A DNA stretch of 64,000 nt from Hydrogenophaga taeniospiralis CCUG 15921 (GTDB lineage: Bacteria; Pseudomonadota; Gammaproteobacteria; Burkholderiales; Burkholderiaceae_C). Below, in pieces: positions 54,048 through 62,655 of the stretch. The translations under genes were made by a program, and so were the position numbers. The notes under the pieces were generated by a model that was not told the DNA's origin, made no database searches, and worked only from the letters and a program-made list of their open reading frames with translations. The first letter of the stretch is position 1. The number at the start of each line of letters is the position of its first letter. The stretch spans positions 62,001 to 126,000 of the forward strand of contig NZ_BCWR01000005.1 in NCBI RefSeq assembly GCF_001592305.1, in the 5' to 3' direction.

Positions 54048-54457
54048 CACGCGCTCCTGGCGAGGGGCTGCTGGCCGGCCACGACGCTGGCGTGCCAACG
54101 CGCCGCGTCCTGCACCGCGTGCTCCAGCGGCATGTGGGCCTCGACCCGGTCCATGATCAGCCGCTGCAGGATGGCCCCTAGCATCGCCACGTTGTCGTCC
54201 ATGTGCGGTTTGAGCTCGCTCAGGAACTGGCAGGTGGGCGGGTCGTAGGCGAAGGCCGCCAGGAAGTCGTCAAACGGTTTGTCGGTGGCCAGCGCGTAGC
54301 ACATGTCGTAGATGAGGTTGAAGCTGCGGGTGTGCTGCGCCTCGTCGGTGGACAGGAGGTTGGAGCGCACTTCCTCGGCCAGATCGCGGCGGAAGTCGGC
54401 CAGGCCGTATTCGGCACGGGCCTTGACCACGTCTTCCACGGAAAATTCCCATTGCAT
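54047..54457 (-). CDS. Small protein of unknown function in the molybdoenzyme operon
   Basis: A 136-residue soluble, apparently all-helical protein that I do not recognise. It has two cysteines (DMCYAL, PPTCQF), a run of acidic residues and no signal peptide. The start at 54457 has a GGAG-type site. It lies between the polyferredoxin and nitroreductase genes; its helical build is reminiscent of small chaperones, but that is weak. Confidence 0.6.
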   Translation of the reverse strand: MQWEFSVEDVVKARAEYGLADFRRDLAEEVRSNLLSTDEAQHTRSFNLIYDMCYALATDKPFDDFLAAFAYDPPTCQFLSELKPHMDDNVAMLGAILQRLIMDRVEAHMPLEHAVQDAARWHASVVAGQQPLARSA

Positions 54458-54500
54458 GTTCTGGTCTCCTCGGGTGGGGGTTGATGACGGGGGTGGGGGT

Positions 54501-55655
54501 TCAGTCGTTGCCAAAGATGGCGGCAAAAGCGTCTTCGTCGTCGCTGCAGACCGTGCAGGTCTTCTGCGGCGAGGGCGAGACGAAATGGCGGTCGCAGCGC
54601 GCGCAGCGCTGCTTGGTCTGGCGGATCAGCGTGATGGCAGCCTGCTCCGGCCGTGCATCGAACGATGGCGCCGCGTCCAGCACCCGGGGCTGGCACACCT
54701 CCAGGCAGACCGCGCAGGCCACGCAGCGGTCGGTCTGGAAGGTCAGTGCCCAGTCGCCCGGGTTTTCTTCGATCTGCAGGGCGCCCGTGGGGCAGACCCG
54801 GAAGCAGGCTTCGCACAGCGTGCAGCCCGGCTGCAGGCTGAGTTGCAGCAGCGGCAGGGCCTCGTGGTAGGCCACATGAAACGGGGCGTTGTCTTTTTGG
54901 CGGGACACGATCTGCAGCAGCTCGCGCTGCTCCGACACGGCGTAGGCGCCCGCGCGGATGGCCTTCTGCGGCGTGTTCTGCGGCGCCTGCGCTGGCGCAC
55001 CGCCATGGTTGGGCGCGGCCGGTGCGTCGCCACCGTGGCGGAAGATCCGTCGGAACAACTGGCGCCGGGAGGCGGCGACGGCGCTTTTCCGGGCGGCCAG
55101 GTCGCGTGCGCCGGGGGCGCGCTGGTCTTGCGCCAGGACCGGCATCCGCCAGTCGGGCAACGGGCGCGGGGGCTCGCCGTCGGTGTCGGGTGGGGTGGCG
55201 GCTTTCAGCAGTTCGTCGAGCGCTTCCAGGTTGGTCTGGAGCTGGGCCGCGCCGGTTTTTCCGTGCACGCACTCGGCGCAATGCCCGCTGCCGTGCAGGG
55301 TGAGCGGAATCCGCCGCCGGGCCATGTAGGCCAGCCAGACGGCATCGATCGCTCCCAGGCAGGGCACGGTGGCGTCCGCGACGGGGCCGCAGCCCGAGGG
55401 TTCGCAGGCCAGGCTGAGGGCGGACCGCTGTATCGCTTCGCGCAACAGGTCGATGGGTTTGAACGTGGGGCTGGTCCAGGCGCTGGTGTGGCAGGCGCTC
55501 ACGCACAGGCCGCAGTCCTTGCAGGCGTCCGCGACCAGGGTGGCGCCTTCGTCGGTCAGGCCGATAGCCTCGTGCGGGCAGGCGTCGGCGCAGCGGCGGC
55601 ATTCGCTGTAGCGGAAGCGGTAGCGGGTGCAGCGGTTGGCGCGAAAGTCGGGCAT
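54501..55655 (-). CDS. Polyferredoxin-type protein with four [4Fe-4S] motifs
   Basis: A 384-residue cytoplasmic iron-sulfur protein. Near the N-terminus are SECRRCADACPHEA and CKDCGLCVSACHT. A middle region has CLGAIDAVWLAYMARR and GHCAECVHG. The C-terminal half has CTLCEACFRVCPTGA and CVACAVCLEVC, then a zinc-ribbon-like CARCDRHF...CTVC. It may carry electrons between the quinone pool or a soluble donor and the molybdoenzyme, or serve assembly. I chose the ATG at 55655 over an in-frame TTG two codons earlier. Confidence 0.75.
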   Translation of the reverse strand: MPDFRANRCTRYRFRYSECRRCADACPHEAIGLTDEGATLVADACKDCGLCVSACHTSAWTSPTFKPIDLLREAIQRSALSLACEPSGCGPVADATVPCLGAIDAVWLAYMARRRIPLTLHGSGHCAECVHGKTGAAQLQTNLEALDELLKAATPPDTDGEPPRPLPDWRMPVLAQDQRAPGARDLAARKSAVAASRRQLFRRIFRHGGDAPAAPNHGGAPAQAPQNTPQKAIRAGAYAVSEQRELLQIVSRQKDNAPFHVAYHEALPLLQLSLQPGCTLCEACFRVCPTGALQIEENPGDWALTFQTDRCVACAVCLEVCQPRVLDAAPSFDARPEQAAITLIRQTKQRCARCDRHFVSPSPQKTCTVCSDDEDAFAAIFGND

Positions 55656-55667
55656 GGGCAAAAGCCG

Positions 55668-56195
55668 TCAGGGTTTGGGTTTGCCCTGCAGGATCTGCAG
55701 CGGCGTGCCGGTCTCGCAGGTGTTGTGCGGGATCACGAAGCTGATGCCGGGGCGTGCGCCCGGCGCCTGGGAAGACGGGGTGGTGCTCTGGGACTTGAGC
55801 ACCGTTTCCCAGGCCGCCACGCCGCCCTTGACTGCGTAGATGGTCTTGCCCGGGTGCGCTTTGAGCAGGACCGCGGCGATGCGCAAGGCCTCCTGATCGC
55901 GGTCGGCCACGACGACGATGGCCGCGGTGGGCACGATCTGCAGGCCGGGCCGGTAACGCAGGGCCTCGGCCAGCGGGTGCTCGCGCTGGCTGTCTTCGCT
56001 GCGGGCGTCGATCACGCAGCACGGTGGCGCGCTCTGGAGGTCGTGCGTCAGCTCGGCTGCGCCACGCAGGGCAACGTCGGCCCGCGCGGGCGCAGCGCCG
56101 AGCAGGGCGGCCGCCAGCAGCACAGCCGGGAACGTGTGGACGACCCCGGGGAAGCTGAGAGAGAAAGATCCGAAGCGGCGCAGGGGGTGTTTCAT
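55668..56195 (-). CDS. Exported rhodanese-like protein lacking the catalytic cysteine loop
   Basis: A 175-residue protein with a signal peptide (cleavage near ARA-DVALR) and a rhodanese-like fold (CCVIDARSEDSQREHPL, AIVVVADRDQEALRIAAVLL, AVKGGVAAWETV). Where active rhodaneses have Cys followed by a phosphate-like loop, this one has VADRDQEA, so sulfur transfer is unlikely. It could bind sulfur species or partner proteins in the periplasm. The ATG overlaps the upstream gene stop by ATGA. Confidence 0.7.
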   Translation of the reverse strand: MKHPLRRFGSFSLSFPGVVHTFPAVLLAAALLGAAPARADVALRGAAELTHDLQSAPPCCVIDARSEDSQREHPLAEALRYRPGLQIVPTAAIVVVADRDQEALRIAAVLLKAHPGKTIYAVKGGVAAWETVLKSQSTTPSSQAPGARPGISFVIPHNTCETGTPLQILQGKPKP

Positions 56196-56869
56196 GCGCG
56201 TTGCTCCGGGGAGAGCGCGGCCGGTAGCCATTCCTGGCGCCGGCCATAGAGCGCGGAGGGCAGGGCCAGCTGGGTGGCGTGGCCGTACTGGATCCAGTCG
56301 GCGATGGGCGGCGCCGGGTCGCGCAGCGGTGCGATCCACAGCGCCTCGCCCAGCGCCTCGACCATACCGGCGCACAGGTTGAGGTCGGCATCGTCGGCGA
56401 TGTCCGCACGCAGCAGCACCGAGCGCACACCGCGGCGCAGCATGGCCTGGGCGCAGGCCAGCGCCCGTATGCCGGTGGGGGTGCCGTCGGCGCGGAGCAC
56501 CTCCCAGGTGGGCTCGCACAGGGACGGGGTAACGACGTTGAAGTCTTCGTTGGAGGTGGTGTCGAACGACCAGCTCACCGCCTGGCGTTGCACCGGCAGG
56601 TGCAGGCCCACGCTTTGCGCGCCGAAGCGCCGGACCAGGCGGTCGATCACGCCCGCGTCGCGCAGGGCGGCTTCGCCCACGAACACCTTGCCGATGCCGG
56701 CGTCGAGCAGCGAAGCGGCGATGGCCTCGGACTCGGCGCCCAGCACCACGCCCGCGCGTGCGACGCTGGTGAAGCCGACGGCCAGCGCCGGTGTGTAGTG
56801 CACCAGGGTCGGCACGGTCGGGGCGATCTCGCCATGGTGGCGGGCCAGGCAGCAGAATTGAACGCTCAC
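56192..56869 (-). CDS. Protein of unknown function, possibly TIM-barrel-like
   Basis: A 225-residue soluble protein without known name. The order of hydrophobic strands and the segment SVGLHLPVQRQAVSWSFDTT, then GTPTGIRALACAQAMLRRGVRSVLLRAD, faintly recall HisA/HisF barrels, which carry a TG..a..wA...G...ill pattern there; the catalytic aspartates are not clear. I prefer GTG 56869; an ATG at 56935 in repeat B is in frame and would add 22 repeat-coded residues. Confidence 0.55.
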   Translation of the reverse strand: MSVQFCCLARHHGEIAPTVPTLVHYTPALAVGFTSVARAGVVLGAESEAIAASLLDAGIGKVFVGEAALRDAGVIDRLVRRFGAQSVGLHLPVQRQAVSWSFDTTSNEDFNVVTPSLCEPTWEVLRADGTPTGIRALACAQAMLRRGVRSVLLRADIADDADLNLCAGMVEALGEALWIAPLRDPAPPIADWIQYGHATQLALPSALYGRRQEWLPAALSPEQRA

Positions 56870-56877
56870 TGGATAAG

Positions 56878-56935
56878 CTCCGTGCTGCGCACTGCGGTGC
56901 GAGCTTGCTTGGGAGCGGCCCGGCGCGGCGCTCAT
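56878..56935 (-). repeat. Repeat family B, full copy
   Basis: Read on the minus strand it starts ATGAGCGCCGCGCCGGGC and ends CCGCAGTGCGCAGCACGGAG, matching 29350-29405. Its TGA is the stop codon of the 149-residue gene. It lies between two genes of the molybdoenzyme operon and supplies an ATG and a GGAG for the next gene. Confidence 0.75.
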
Positions 56936-57381
56936 GGGTTGGCCCGGTCGAATTCGAACTTCGGGTACACGAAGGGCCACATGGGGCAGTCCGCGTTGGG
57001 TGCCAGCCCCACGAGCATGGGGCGCAGTTCCTGCAGCGTGGCGTAGATCGGCTCGATCCTTACGCCCAGGTACGCCGGCCGGTACTTGCCGAGCGCGATC
57101 AGCGCGTCGTCCAGCATCAGCAGTGCGCCTTCCTGGTTCTGGTTCTGGGTGAAGAACAGCGCCAGGGTGGCGAACGCGAGGGCCTGCAGCAGCTCGGCCT
57201 CGGGGTCCGACTGGCCCAGCACGCTGTTGCGGATCAGGCGCGACCAGCGTTCATTGAGCCAGTCGTGCAGGGCGCCCAGCTCGTTGTTGTTCCACAGGGT
57301 GGCGACCTCGCCCCAGTCCAGCTCGGACAGCACTTGGCGGTCCGGGGGCAGGATGGGGCGCGCTTGCAGATCGAGCAACAT
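56932..57381 (-). CDS. Small protein of unknown function next to the TorD-like chaperone
   Basis: A 149-residue soluble protein that I do not recognise: mostly helical, Leu- and Asn-rich (EVATLWNNNELGALHDWLNERW, LALFFTQNQNQEGALLMLDDALIALG). It begins 5 bp after the TorD-like gene ends. A role in enzyme maturation is plausible by position only. Its stop codon is part of repeat B. Confidence 0.6.
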   Translation of the reverse strand: MLLDLQARPILPPDRQVLSELDWGEVATLWNNNELGALHDWLNERWSRLIRNSVLGQSDPEAELLQALAFATLALFFTQNQNQEGALLMLDDALIALGKYRPAYLGVRIEPIYATLQELRPMLVGLAPNADCPMWPFVYPKFEFDRANP

Positions 57382-57386
57382 GGTGC

Positions 57387-58256
57387 CTAGTCTCCGAGTT
57401 GAAGATCGCGCAGGGGCGTGATCGGAATCACGCGTGCGCCGGTGGCGGCCGCGCCGCGTTCGGCCAGGCCCGGCGGGCATTCGCCGCATACGGGCTCGTC
57501 GGGGTTGAACTCCAGCTGGATCTCCGACTTGGGCACCTCCAGCTGGCCCTGGTCCAGATCGTTCAGGTGGTTCAGGCCCATGGCCGCGATTTCCTCCACC
57601 GCGAAGCCGCCCAGAAAACGCGCCATCTCGCGGTAGAACGAGTGGTTCGACGCGCGGGCGATCAGGCCGCTGTAGCCACGCACCCAGCGCCCCAGGTGCA
57701 GCGTCCAGAAGCGCTTGATCTCTTTGTCCAGTTCGCGGTAGGCGGCCTGGTCGTCCTGCGCGAGCGCGCTGGCCGCGCGCGTGAGCAGTTCGGCCACGAA
57801 CATCAGCTCCATGCCCAGCTGGTCGGGAAACACCTCGAAGCGCCCTTTGACCTGTTCGAAACCCAGGCGCTGGTACAGCGCGGCCATCTGGAAATGCGGT
57901 TCCTGCTTGAAACGCCCGGTCAGGCGCACCGACTCGATGGGCGGAAAACCACCCGACGAGGCGAACAGTGTGGCGTACTCGCAGGCCAGCGTCTCGGCCA
58001 GCGCGGGCAGATCGCTGGCCAGGAAGTCGGCACCGAAATCCAGGTTGGCGTCTTGCAGCGCCTGCAGCATGGCCGGCTCGCGCAGCGCGGCGAGGAATCC
58101 GGGTGAGGGCTCCTCGACGAACACGCCGGCCAGGATGCGGTACAGGTCGGCACGGGCCAGGCACTCCGCGCGCAGCGCCTCACCGCCGAGGGCCGGCTCG
58201 GCCACCGCTGGTTCGGCCGCCAGCGGCTCGTCCAGGGCGAAGGCGGCGGCGATCAA
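57387..58256 (-). CDS. TorD-like molybdoenzyme chaperone
   Basis: A 289-residue helical chaperone of the TorD/DmsD/NarJ family (ADLYRILAGVFVEEPSPGFLAAL, ACEYATLFASSGGFPPIESVRL, GMELMFVAELLTRAASALAQDDQ, FWTLHLGRWVRGYSGLI), which holds the catalytic subunit for cofactor insertion and Tat export. A C-terminal EPVCGECPPG is an extra. The start is probably TTG at 58256, which overlaps the catalytic gene stop (TTGA). It is longer than E. coli TorD (199). Confidence 0.8.
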   Translation of the reverse strand: MIAAAFALDEPLAAEPAVAEPALGGEALRAECLARADLYRILAGVFVEEPSPGFLAALREPAMLQALQDANLDFGADFLASDLPALAETLACEYATLFASSGGFPPIESVRLTGRFKQEPHFQMAALYQRLGFEQVKGRFEVFPDQLGMELMFVAELLTRAASALAQDDQAAYRELDKEIKRFWTLHLGRWVRGYSGLIARASNHSFYREMARFLGGFAVEEIAAMGLNHLNDLDQGQLEVPKSEIQLEFNPDEPVCGECPPGLAERGAAATGARVIPITPLRDLQLGD

Positions 58257-60892
58257 TGTCCGCCCCCGGCCGGGTGCTTCACGCTCTCGGGCCCCGCCCA
58301 CGACGCCATCTCGGGGTGCATCTTGCGGTGCAGGTCGCCGGTGTAGGCGTAGCGCATGGTTTCCTTGAAGGCTTCCACGTGCTTTTCCCAGTTCCCTTCG
58401 CTGTCGCCATACCGGTCATCGGGTCCGGCCTTGGTGACCTTCACCACCGTGTCGTACCAGCCCTGCGAGCCGCCGATCGGGTCGGCCACCACCGGGATGA
58501 TGTTGTTCGGGTGCACGCCCTTGTCGTCCCACCAGACGTTGGCAAGATCGGGGTCGTCCTGGCCGTGGCTGGCATCGCCTTTCGCGCTCTTGTGCTTGAG
58601 TGTGGCCAGGCGGCCGTATTCCCAGTGGCCGAAGCCGGTGGGAATGGACACCACCTTGGGGTGGATGCCTTCGGTGACATAGGCCTTGGTCACCAGATGG
58701 CCGACCGGGCTGTCGATGCGCACCAGGTCGCCGGTCTTCACGCCCAGCCTCGCGGCCGTCTCGGGGTTCATCCAGGCCGGGTTGCTGTGGGCGATCTCGG
58801 CCAGCCATTTGACGGCAGCCGTGCGCGACTGCTTGTGCACGTTGAGCTTGAAGGTCGAGAGGATCAGCTCGTCGTCCTTCATGGTTTCGTGCCACGGGAT
58901 GCGCTTGAAGGTCGGCATCGGGTTGAAGCCGTATTCGGCCCACTGGTCCACGCGCACGTTGATCAGCCGGTTGCCGGTCGGGAATCCCACGCAGTTCTTG
59001 CCGCCCCGCTGCACGCCGATGGCCTTGCCGCCCTTGGTGATGGTGCCGTCCTTCTCGACGGTGGCGCCGGCCATGTCGGCGGCGGAGAGTTCCTTCTGGA
59101 ACAGCCCGTACTCGGCCTGGATTTCGCGCCCGGTCTTGTCCGACACCTTGCCCGTCTTGGGGTTGAGCGAGCCGTAGATGGGCCAGACGCCGTGCTGCTT
59201 GAGGAAGTTCAGGCCGCCGGCCTCCTTCAGGCCGGGCACGTTGTCGAAGTGGTGGCGCATGTAGTCTTCGCCGTCCTTGAAATTCCAGAACTGCTTCATG
59301 CCGCGCGCGCCGTCCGGGTCGAGCTTGTGGATGATGTCGCGCAGCATCACGCGGTTTTCGCGCGATTCGCCGAGCGACTTGTGCACCGGCTGGCGGATGC
59401 CCAGCCACGGCCAGAGCGAGTTGGGCATCGACTCCGGCTCCCAGCGTTCGAGGTAGGGACAATCGGGCAGGATCAGGTCGGCGAGCGCCGTTTCCTCGCC
59501 CATGAAGGGGCTCATCGAAACGAGGTAAGGAATCAGCTTCTCGTCCTTGAACAGCTTGCCCCAGACCGCCATCGAGCCCGGGTTGGTGTAGACCGGGTTG
59601 TCCTGGTAGGTGAAGTAGACGTTGATCTTCTGCTTGCCCTCGGCGATCCAGAAGGGCACCAGATGGCTGACTTTGTGCGCGGCCAGCGGGTAGTCCGGTG
59701 GGTGCGACAGGTAGGAATCCTTCGCGGGCTTGCCGGGCTCGGGCATCGGCTGCGGCCAGCCCATACCGCGCGGCAGGCAGTAGCCACCCTTCTTCTCGAC
59801 GTTGCCCGTCATGATCGGCAGCATCATGCAGGCCTTCTCGTTGTACGAGCCATACAGGTGCTTGGCCGGGCCGCGGTAGGTGAACAAGGTGGCCGGCTTG
59901 GTGGTGGCGAACTCGCGGGCGATGCGCTCGATGGTCTCGACCGGCACACCGGAAATCTTCGAGGCCCATTCCGGCGTGTATTGCTGGTAGTGCGCCTTGA
60001 GTTCGGCGACCGTGACATTGGTCCAGTTGTTGATGAAGTCCGAATCCTGCAGGTCCTCGCGCAGGATGACGTGGCCGATGGCCAGGGCGACCGCCCCGTC
60101 GGTGGCCGGGAAGACCGGAATCCACTCGTCCGAGAAGCCCGCGGTGTTCGACAGGCGCACGTCGAAGGTCACGATCTTCATCTGGTTGTCGATCCGGCCT
60201 TCGGTCACCCGCTGCGACAGCGGGTTATGGAAGTAGGACGCTTCCAGCACGTTGGAGCCGAAGTTCAGCACGTACTTGGCGTTGGCGAAGTCCGGCGTCT
60301 CGATGTCCGGCCCCCAGGTCGGCTCCATGCCCACCTTCTTCGACGATTCGCAGACCGAGGTGTGGTTCACCACGGTGGCCGAACCGAGCGTCTTCATGAA
60401 ACGGTCGATGCTGCCGCCGGTCCGGTTGCGACCGTACTTCAACATGATGGTGTTCGGGTCTTCCTTCAGGGCCGCGTCGAGCTTGCCCGCCAGTTCGGTC
60501 AGCGCCTCGTCCCAGGTGATGCGCTTCCACTTGCCTTCGCCCCGCGCGCCCACGCGCTTGAGCGGGTAGAGGATGCGATCCGGGTCGTAGCTGTACCACA
60601 TGCCCGAATTGCCCTTGGCGCACAGGCGCCCGCGGGTGGACACATGTTCGGGGTTGCCTTCGAGTTTGACCACGCGGTCGTTCTCCAGGTAGGCGATCGC
60701 GCCGTCCTGGATGTTGCAGACGTGGCAGTTGGTGGGCACGGCGCGGCGTTCCACGGCGGTGACGGGGCCGATGTCCTTGCCGCCGAGGTCGTTCTCCATG
60801 GCGTGGAGCAGATGCGGCGCCGTGGCGGCGGCAGCACCCGTGCCGGCACCGACCTGGAGGAATGTGCGGCGCTTGAGGCTGGGGAGTTTCAT
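58253..60892 (-). CDS. Periplasmic molybdopterin oxidoreductase, catalytic subunit A
   Basis: An 879-residue DMSO-reductase-superfamily enzyme. A Tat signal KRRTFLQ is at residues 7-13. The FeS site reads C56-x2-C59-x3-D63-x27-C91: aspartate stands where the third cysteine is normal. Cys181 in NHTSVC is the likely Mo ligand, as in PhsA/PsrA/NapA-type enzymes. Cofactor-binding blocks follow (GSNVLEASYFHNPLSQR, DLILPDCPYLERWEPES, TAARLGVKTGDLVRI). With subunits B and C it resembles the TtrBCA, PsrABC or ArxABC layout; the substrate (sulfur oxyanion, arsenic or other) cannot be told. Confidence 0.85.
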   Translation of the reverse strand: MKLPSLKRRTFLQVGAGTGAAAATAPHLLHAMENDLGGKDIGPVTAVERRAVPTNCHVCNIQDGAIAYLENDRVVKLEGNPEHVSTRGRLCAKGNSGMWYSYDPDRILYPLKRVGARGEGKWKRITWDEALTELAGKLDAALKEDPNTIMLKYGRNRTGGSIDRFMKTLGSATVVNHTSVCESSKKVGMEPTWGPDIETPDFANAKYVLNFGSNVLEASYFHNPLSQRVTEGRIDNQMKIVTFDVRLSNTAGFSDEWIPVFPATDGAVALAIGHVILREDLQDSDFINNWTNVTVAELKAHYQQYTPEWASKISGVPVETIERIAREFATTKPATLFTYRGPAKHLYGSYNEKACMMLPIMTGNVEKKGGYCLPRGMGWPQPMPEPGKPAKDSYLSHPPDYPLAAHKVSHLVPFWIAEGKQKINVYFTYQDNPVYTNPGSMAVWGKLFKDEKLIPYLVSMSPFMGEETALADLILPDCPYLERWEPESMPNSLWPWLGIRQPVHKSLGESRENRVMLRDIIHKLDPDGARGMKQFWNFKDGEDYMRHHFDNVPGLKEAGGLNFLKQHGVWPIYGSLNPKTGKVSDKTGREIQAEYGLFQKELSAADMAGATVEKDGTITKGGKAIGVQRGGKNCVGFPTGNRLINVRVDQWAEYGFNPMPTFKRIPWHETMKDDELILSTFKLNVHKQSRTAAVKWLAEIAHSNPAWMNPETAARLGVKTGDLVRIDSPVGHLVTKAYVTEGIHPKVVSIPTGFGHWEYGRLATLKHKSAKGDASHGQDDPDLANVWWDDKGVHPNNIIPVVADPIGGSQGWYDTVVKVTKAGPDDRYGDSEGNWEKHVEAFKETMRYAYTGDLHRKMHPEMASWAGPESVKHPAGGGH

Positions 60893-60912
60893 GGTGGGGT
60901 CCTCTCTGGCGG

Positions 60913-61776
60913 TTAGTACAGGGTCTGCAGTTGTTGGGGCGCCATCAGGATGGCGTAGCGCAGCGCGGCGCTTCCGATCAGGATGAGCACGGCCGAGAGC
61001 ATCAGCAAGCCCCGGGTCTGTTGGCCCACTGGCACCAGCAGCATCAGCGCCATGGGCGCGGCAATGCCGGCCAGAAGTCCCAGGCCCACGAACACCAGAC
61101 CCATGTTTCCGCTGGTGAGGATCTGGAAGGTCAGCTCATCGGCCACGCCGCCGTAGTGGGTGGTGCCCAGGATGGCCACCAGCACCACGCCCACCGCTGC
61201 CGTGGACCACAGCATGAAGTCGCGCAGGACCTTCTGCGCCGCGGCGTTGGAACCCGCCAGCAGCGAGCCCACCGCGGAGCCCGAGGCAATGGCGAGCGCC
61301 ACGAACAGCACCGGCATCGCCGGCGTGCTCCAGACCGGGCGCGACTGGTGCACCGAGAGGTCGAAGCCGGTGTAGACCGGCAGGCCCAGGGCCAGCAGGG
61401 CGGTGATGGTGGCCAGCAGCTTGCCGCGTTTCTCGTCGCCCTTTCGCAGGGCCAGGATGTAGAGCACCGAGGCGATGCCGAACGCCGTGATGTTCAGCGC
61501 GCCCCAGGCCAGGGGCGAGGTGAAGTGTATGTACATCGGGTTGAGCGTGTTGAGAAAACGCAGCGGCTGCGACAGGTCGGCGATCAGCAGCGCGCCGCCC
61601 AGCACCAGCAGCACGACGGAGATGTAGGCCGCCTTCTCGCGAAGGGGCCGCAGGGCCGGGGTCAGCCAGGAGCCGTAGGACAGGAAAGACAGCCCGGCGA
61701 GGATGCCGATGACGAAGAAGTAGATCGCGTAGCTCGAATGCCACGACACATCGTGGAACCAGACGTATTCACCCAT
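60913..61776 (-). CDS. NrfD/PsrC-type membrane anchor, subunit C
   Basis: A 287-residue integral membrane protein with about eight helices, the NrfD/PsrC fold that exchanges electrons with quinone. The N-terminus MGEYVWFHDVSWHSSYAIYFF and the LSQPLRFLNTLNPMYIHFTSPLAWG segment are typical. It lies between the FeS subunit and the catalytic subunit, spaced by 12 and 20 bp. Confidence 0.9.
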   Translation of the reverse strand: MGEYVWFHDVSWHSSYAIYFFVIGILAGLSFLSYGSWLTPALRPLREKAAYISVVLLVLGGALLIADLSQPLRFLNTLNPMYIHFTSPLAWGALNITAFGIASVLYILALRKGDEKRGKLLATITALLALGLPVYTGFDLSVHQSRPVWSTPAMPVLFVALAIASGSAVGSLLAGSNAAAQKVLRDFMLWSTAAVGVVLVAILGTTHYGGVADELTFQILTSGNMGLVFVGLGLLAGIAAPMALMLLVPVGQQTRGLLMLSAVLILIGSAALRYAILMAPQQLQTLY

Positions 61777-61788
61777 GGTGTGTGCTCC

Positions 61789-62499
61789 TTACAGATTGAA
61801 GTGTTTTTTGAAGGCGGAGCGTTCCTGCTCCATCACCTCAAGCTTCTGGTAGCCCTCGCGGCCAAACTCGGTCTGGTTGCGGTCGGCGCCGATGTAGAAC
61901 ACGTGCGGCTTGGTGCCCTGTTCCGGGCGCAGCACCTGGGTCGGGTTCTTCGCGATCAGGTAGGAGACCTCGCTGTTGGGGTCGTTGATGTCGCCGAACA
62001 CGCGCGAGCGGCCAATGCAGGTCTGCACGCAGGCCGGCACCAGGTTCTGCGTCACGCGGTGGAAGCAGAAGGTGCACTTGTCCACCACGTTGGTGATGGG
62101 CGTGTAGGTGCGGTGCGAGGGCAGCATGAAGCGCGCGTTGTAGGGGCAGGCGGCCATGCAGCTGCGGCAGCCGATGCAGCGCTCGTAGCGCTGCAGCACG
62201 AAGCCGCCGTCTTCCACCACGAAGGTGGCTTCCACCGGGCAGTTGCGCACGCACGGTGGGTCTTCGCAGTGGTTGCACAGCCGCGGCAGGAACTTGCGCG
62301 AGACGTTCGGGTATTTGCCGGTGACCTTGTACGGCACCCAGGTGCGGTTGACGCCCAGCGGCGTGTCGTACTCGGCCTTGCAGGCCACTTGGCAGGCCAT
62401 GCAGCCGATGCAGCGGCGGGTGTCGACGACCATGGCGTACCGCTTCTTGGCGGCTTTGCCTCCCGCCGCCGGGGACGAGGTGCTTGTTGCTTCACTCAT
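61789..62499 (-). CDS. Four-cluster ferredoxin-type subunit B of the molybdoenzyme
   Basis: A 236-residue iron-sulfur subunit with four [4Fe-4S] motifs: CIGCMACQVACKAE, CNHCEDPPCVRNCP, CIGCRSCMAACPYN and CTFCFHRV...CVQTC. It passes electrons between subunits C and A. There is no Tat signal, so it would be exported with subunit A. The ATG at 62499 has AGGAG 8 bp before it. It is the first gene of the operon, 52 bases or so after the sigma-54 start. Confidence 0.92.
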   Translation of the reverse strand: MSEATSTSSPAAGGKAAKKRYAMVVDTRRCIGCMACQVACKAEYDTPLGVNRTWVPYKVTGKYPNVSRKFLPRLCNHCEDPPCVRNCPVEATFVVEDGGFVLQRYERCIGCRSCMAACPYNARFMLPSHRTYTPITNVVDKCTFCFHRVTQNLVPACVQTCIGRSRVFGDINDPNSEVSYLIAKNPTQVLRPEQGTKPHVFYIGADRNQTEFGREGYQKLEVMEQERSAFKKHFNL

Positions 62500-62562
62500 C
62501 GATGTGTCTCCTGGGATGGTGTGGGGGTTCTTGTTTCGGGCGTGTCTTGCAGCTTCTTTTGC

Positions 62563-62577
62563 GCAACTCGCGTGCCA
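62563..62577 (-). promoter_or_regulatory. Sigma-54 promoter of the molybdoenzyme operon
   Basis: On the minus strand TGGCACG (62577-62571) and TTGC (62566-62563) reproduce the -24/-12 consensus TGGCACG-N4-TTGC exactly, with GG-N10-GC spacing. Transcription would start near 62551, giving a leader of about 52 bases before the FeS subunit ATG. Confidence 0.8.
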
Positions 62578-62578
62578 C

Positions 62579-62595
62579 CACCCACCTGGTGGGTG
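62579..62595. promoter_or_regulatory. 17-bp palindrome next to the sigma-54 promoter
   Basis: CACCCACC-T-GGTGGGTG is an exact 8-bp inverted repeat with a single central base, directly upstream of the -24 element. It could be a regulator site. Confidence 0.45.
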
Positions 62596-62655
62596 TTCGG
62601 GGCCTTTTTCCCTCTGGAGACGCGGCATGGCGCTGCCCGCGCGGCTGGCCCGGTG

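Noticed and set aside
57968-60916. A 982-codon plus-strand frame across the molybdoenzyme subunit A gene
   Set aside because: Its translation is low-complexity (His, Val, Arg, Gly) and the minus-strand enzyme has clear family motifs.
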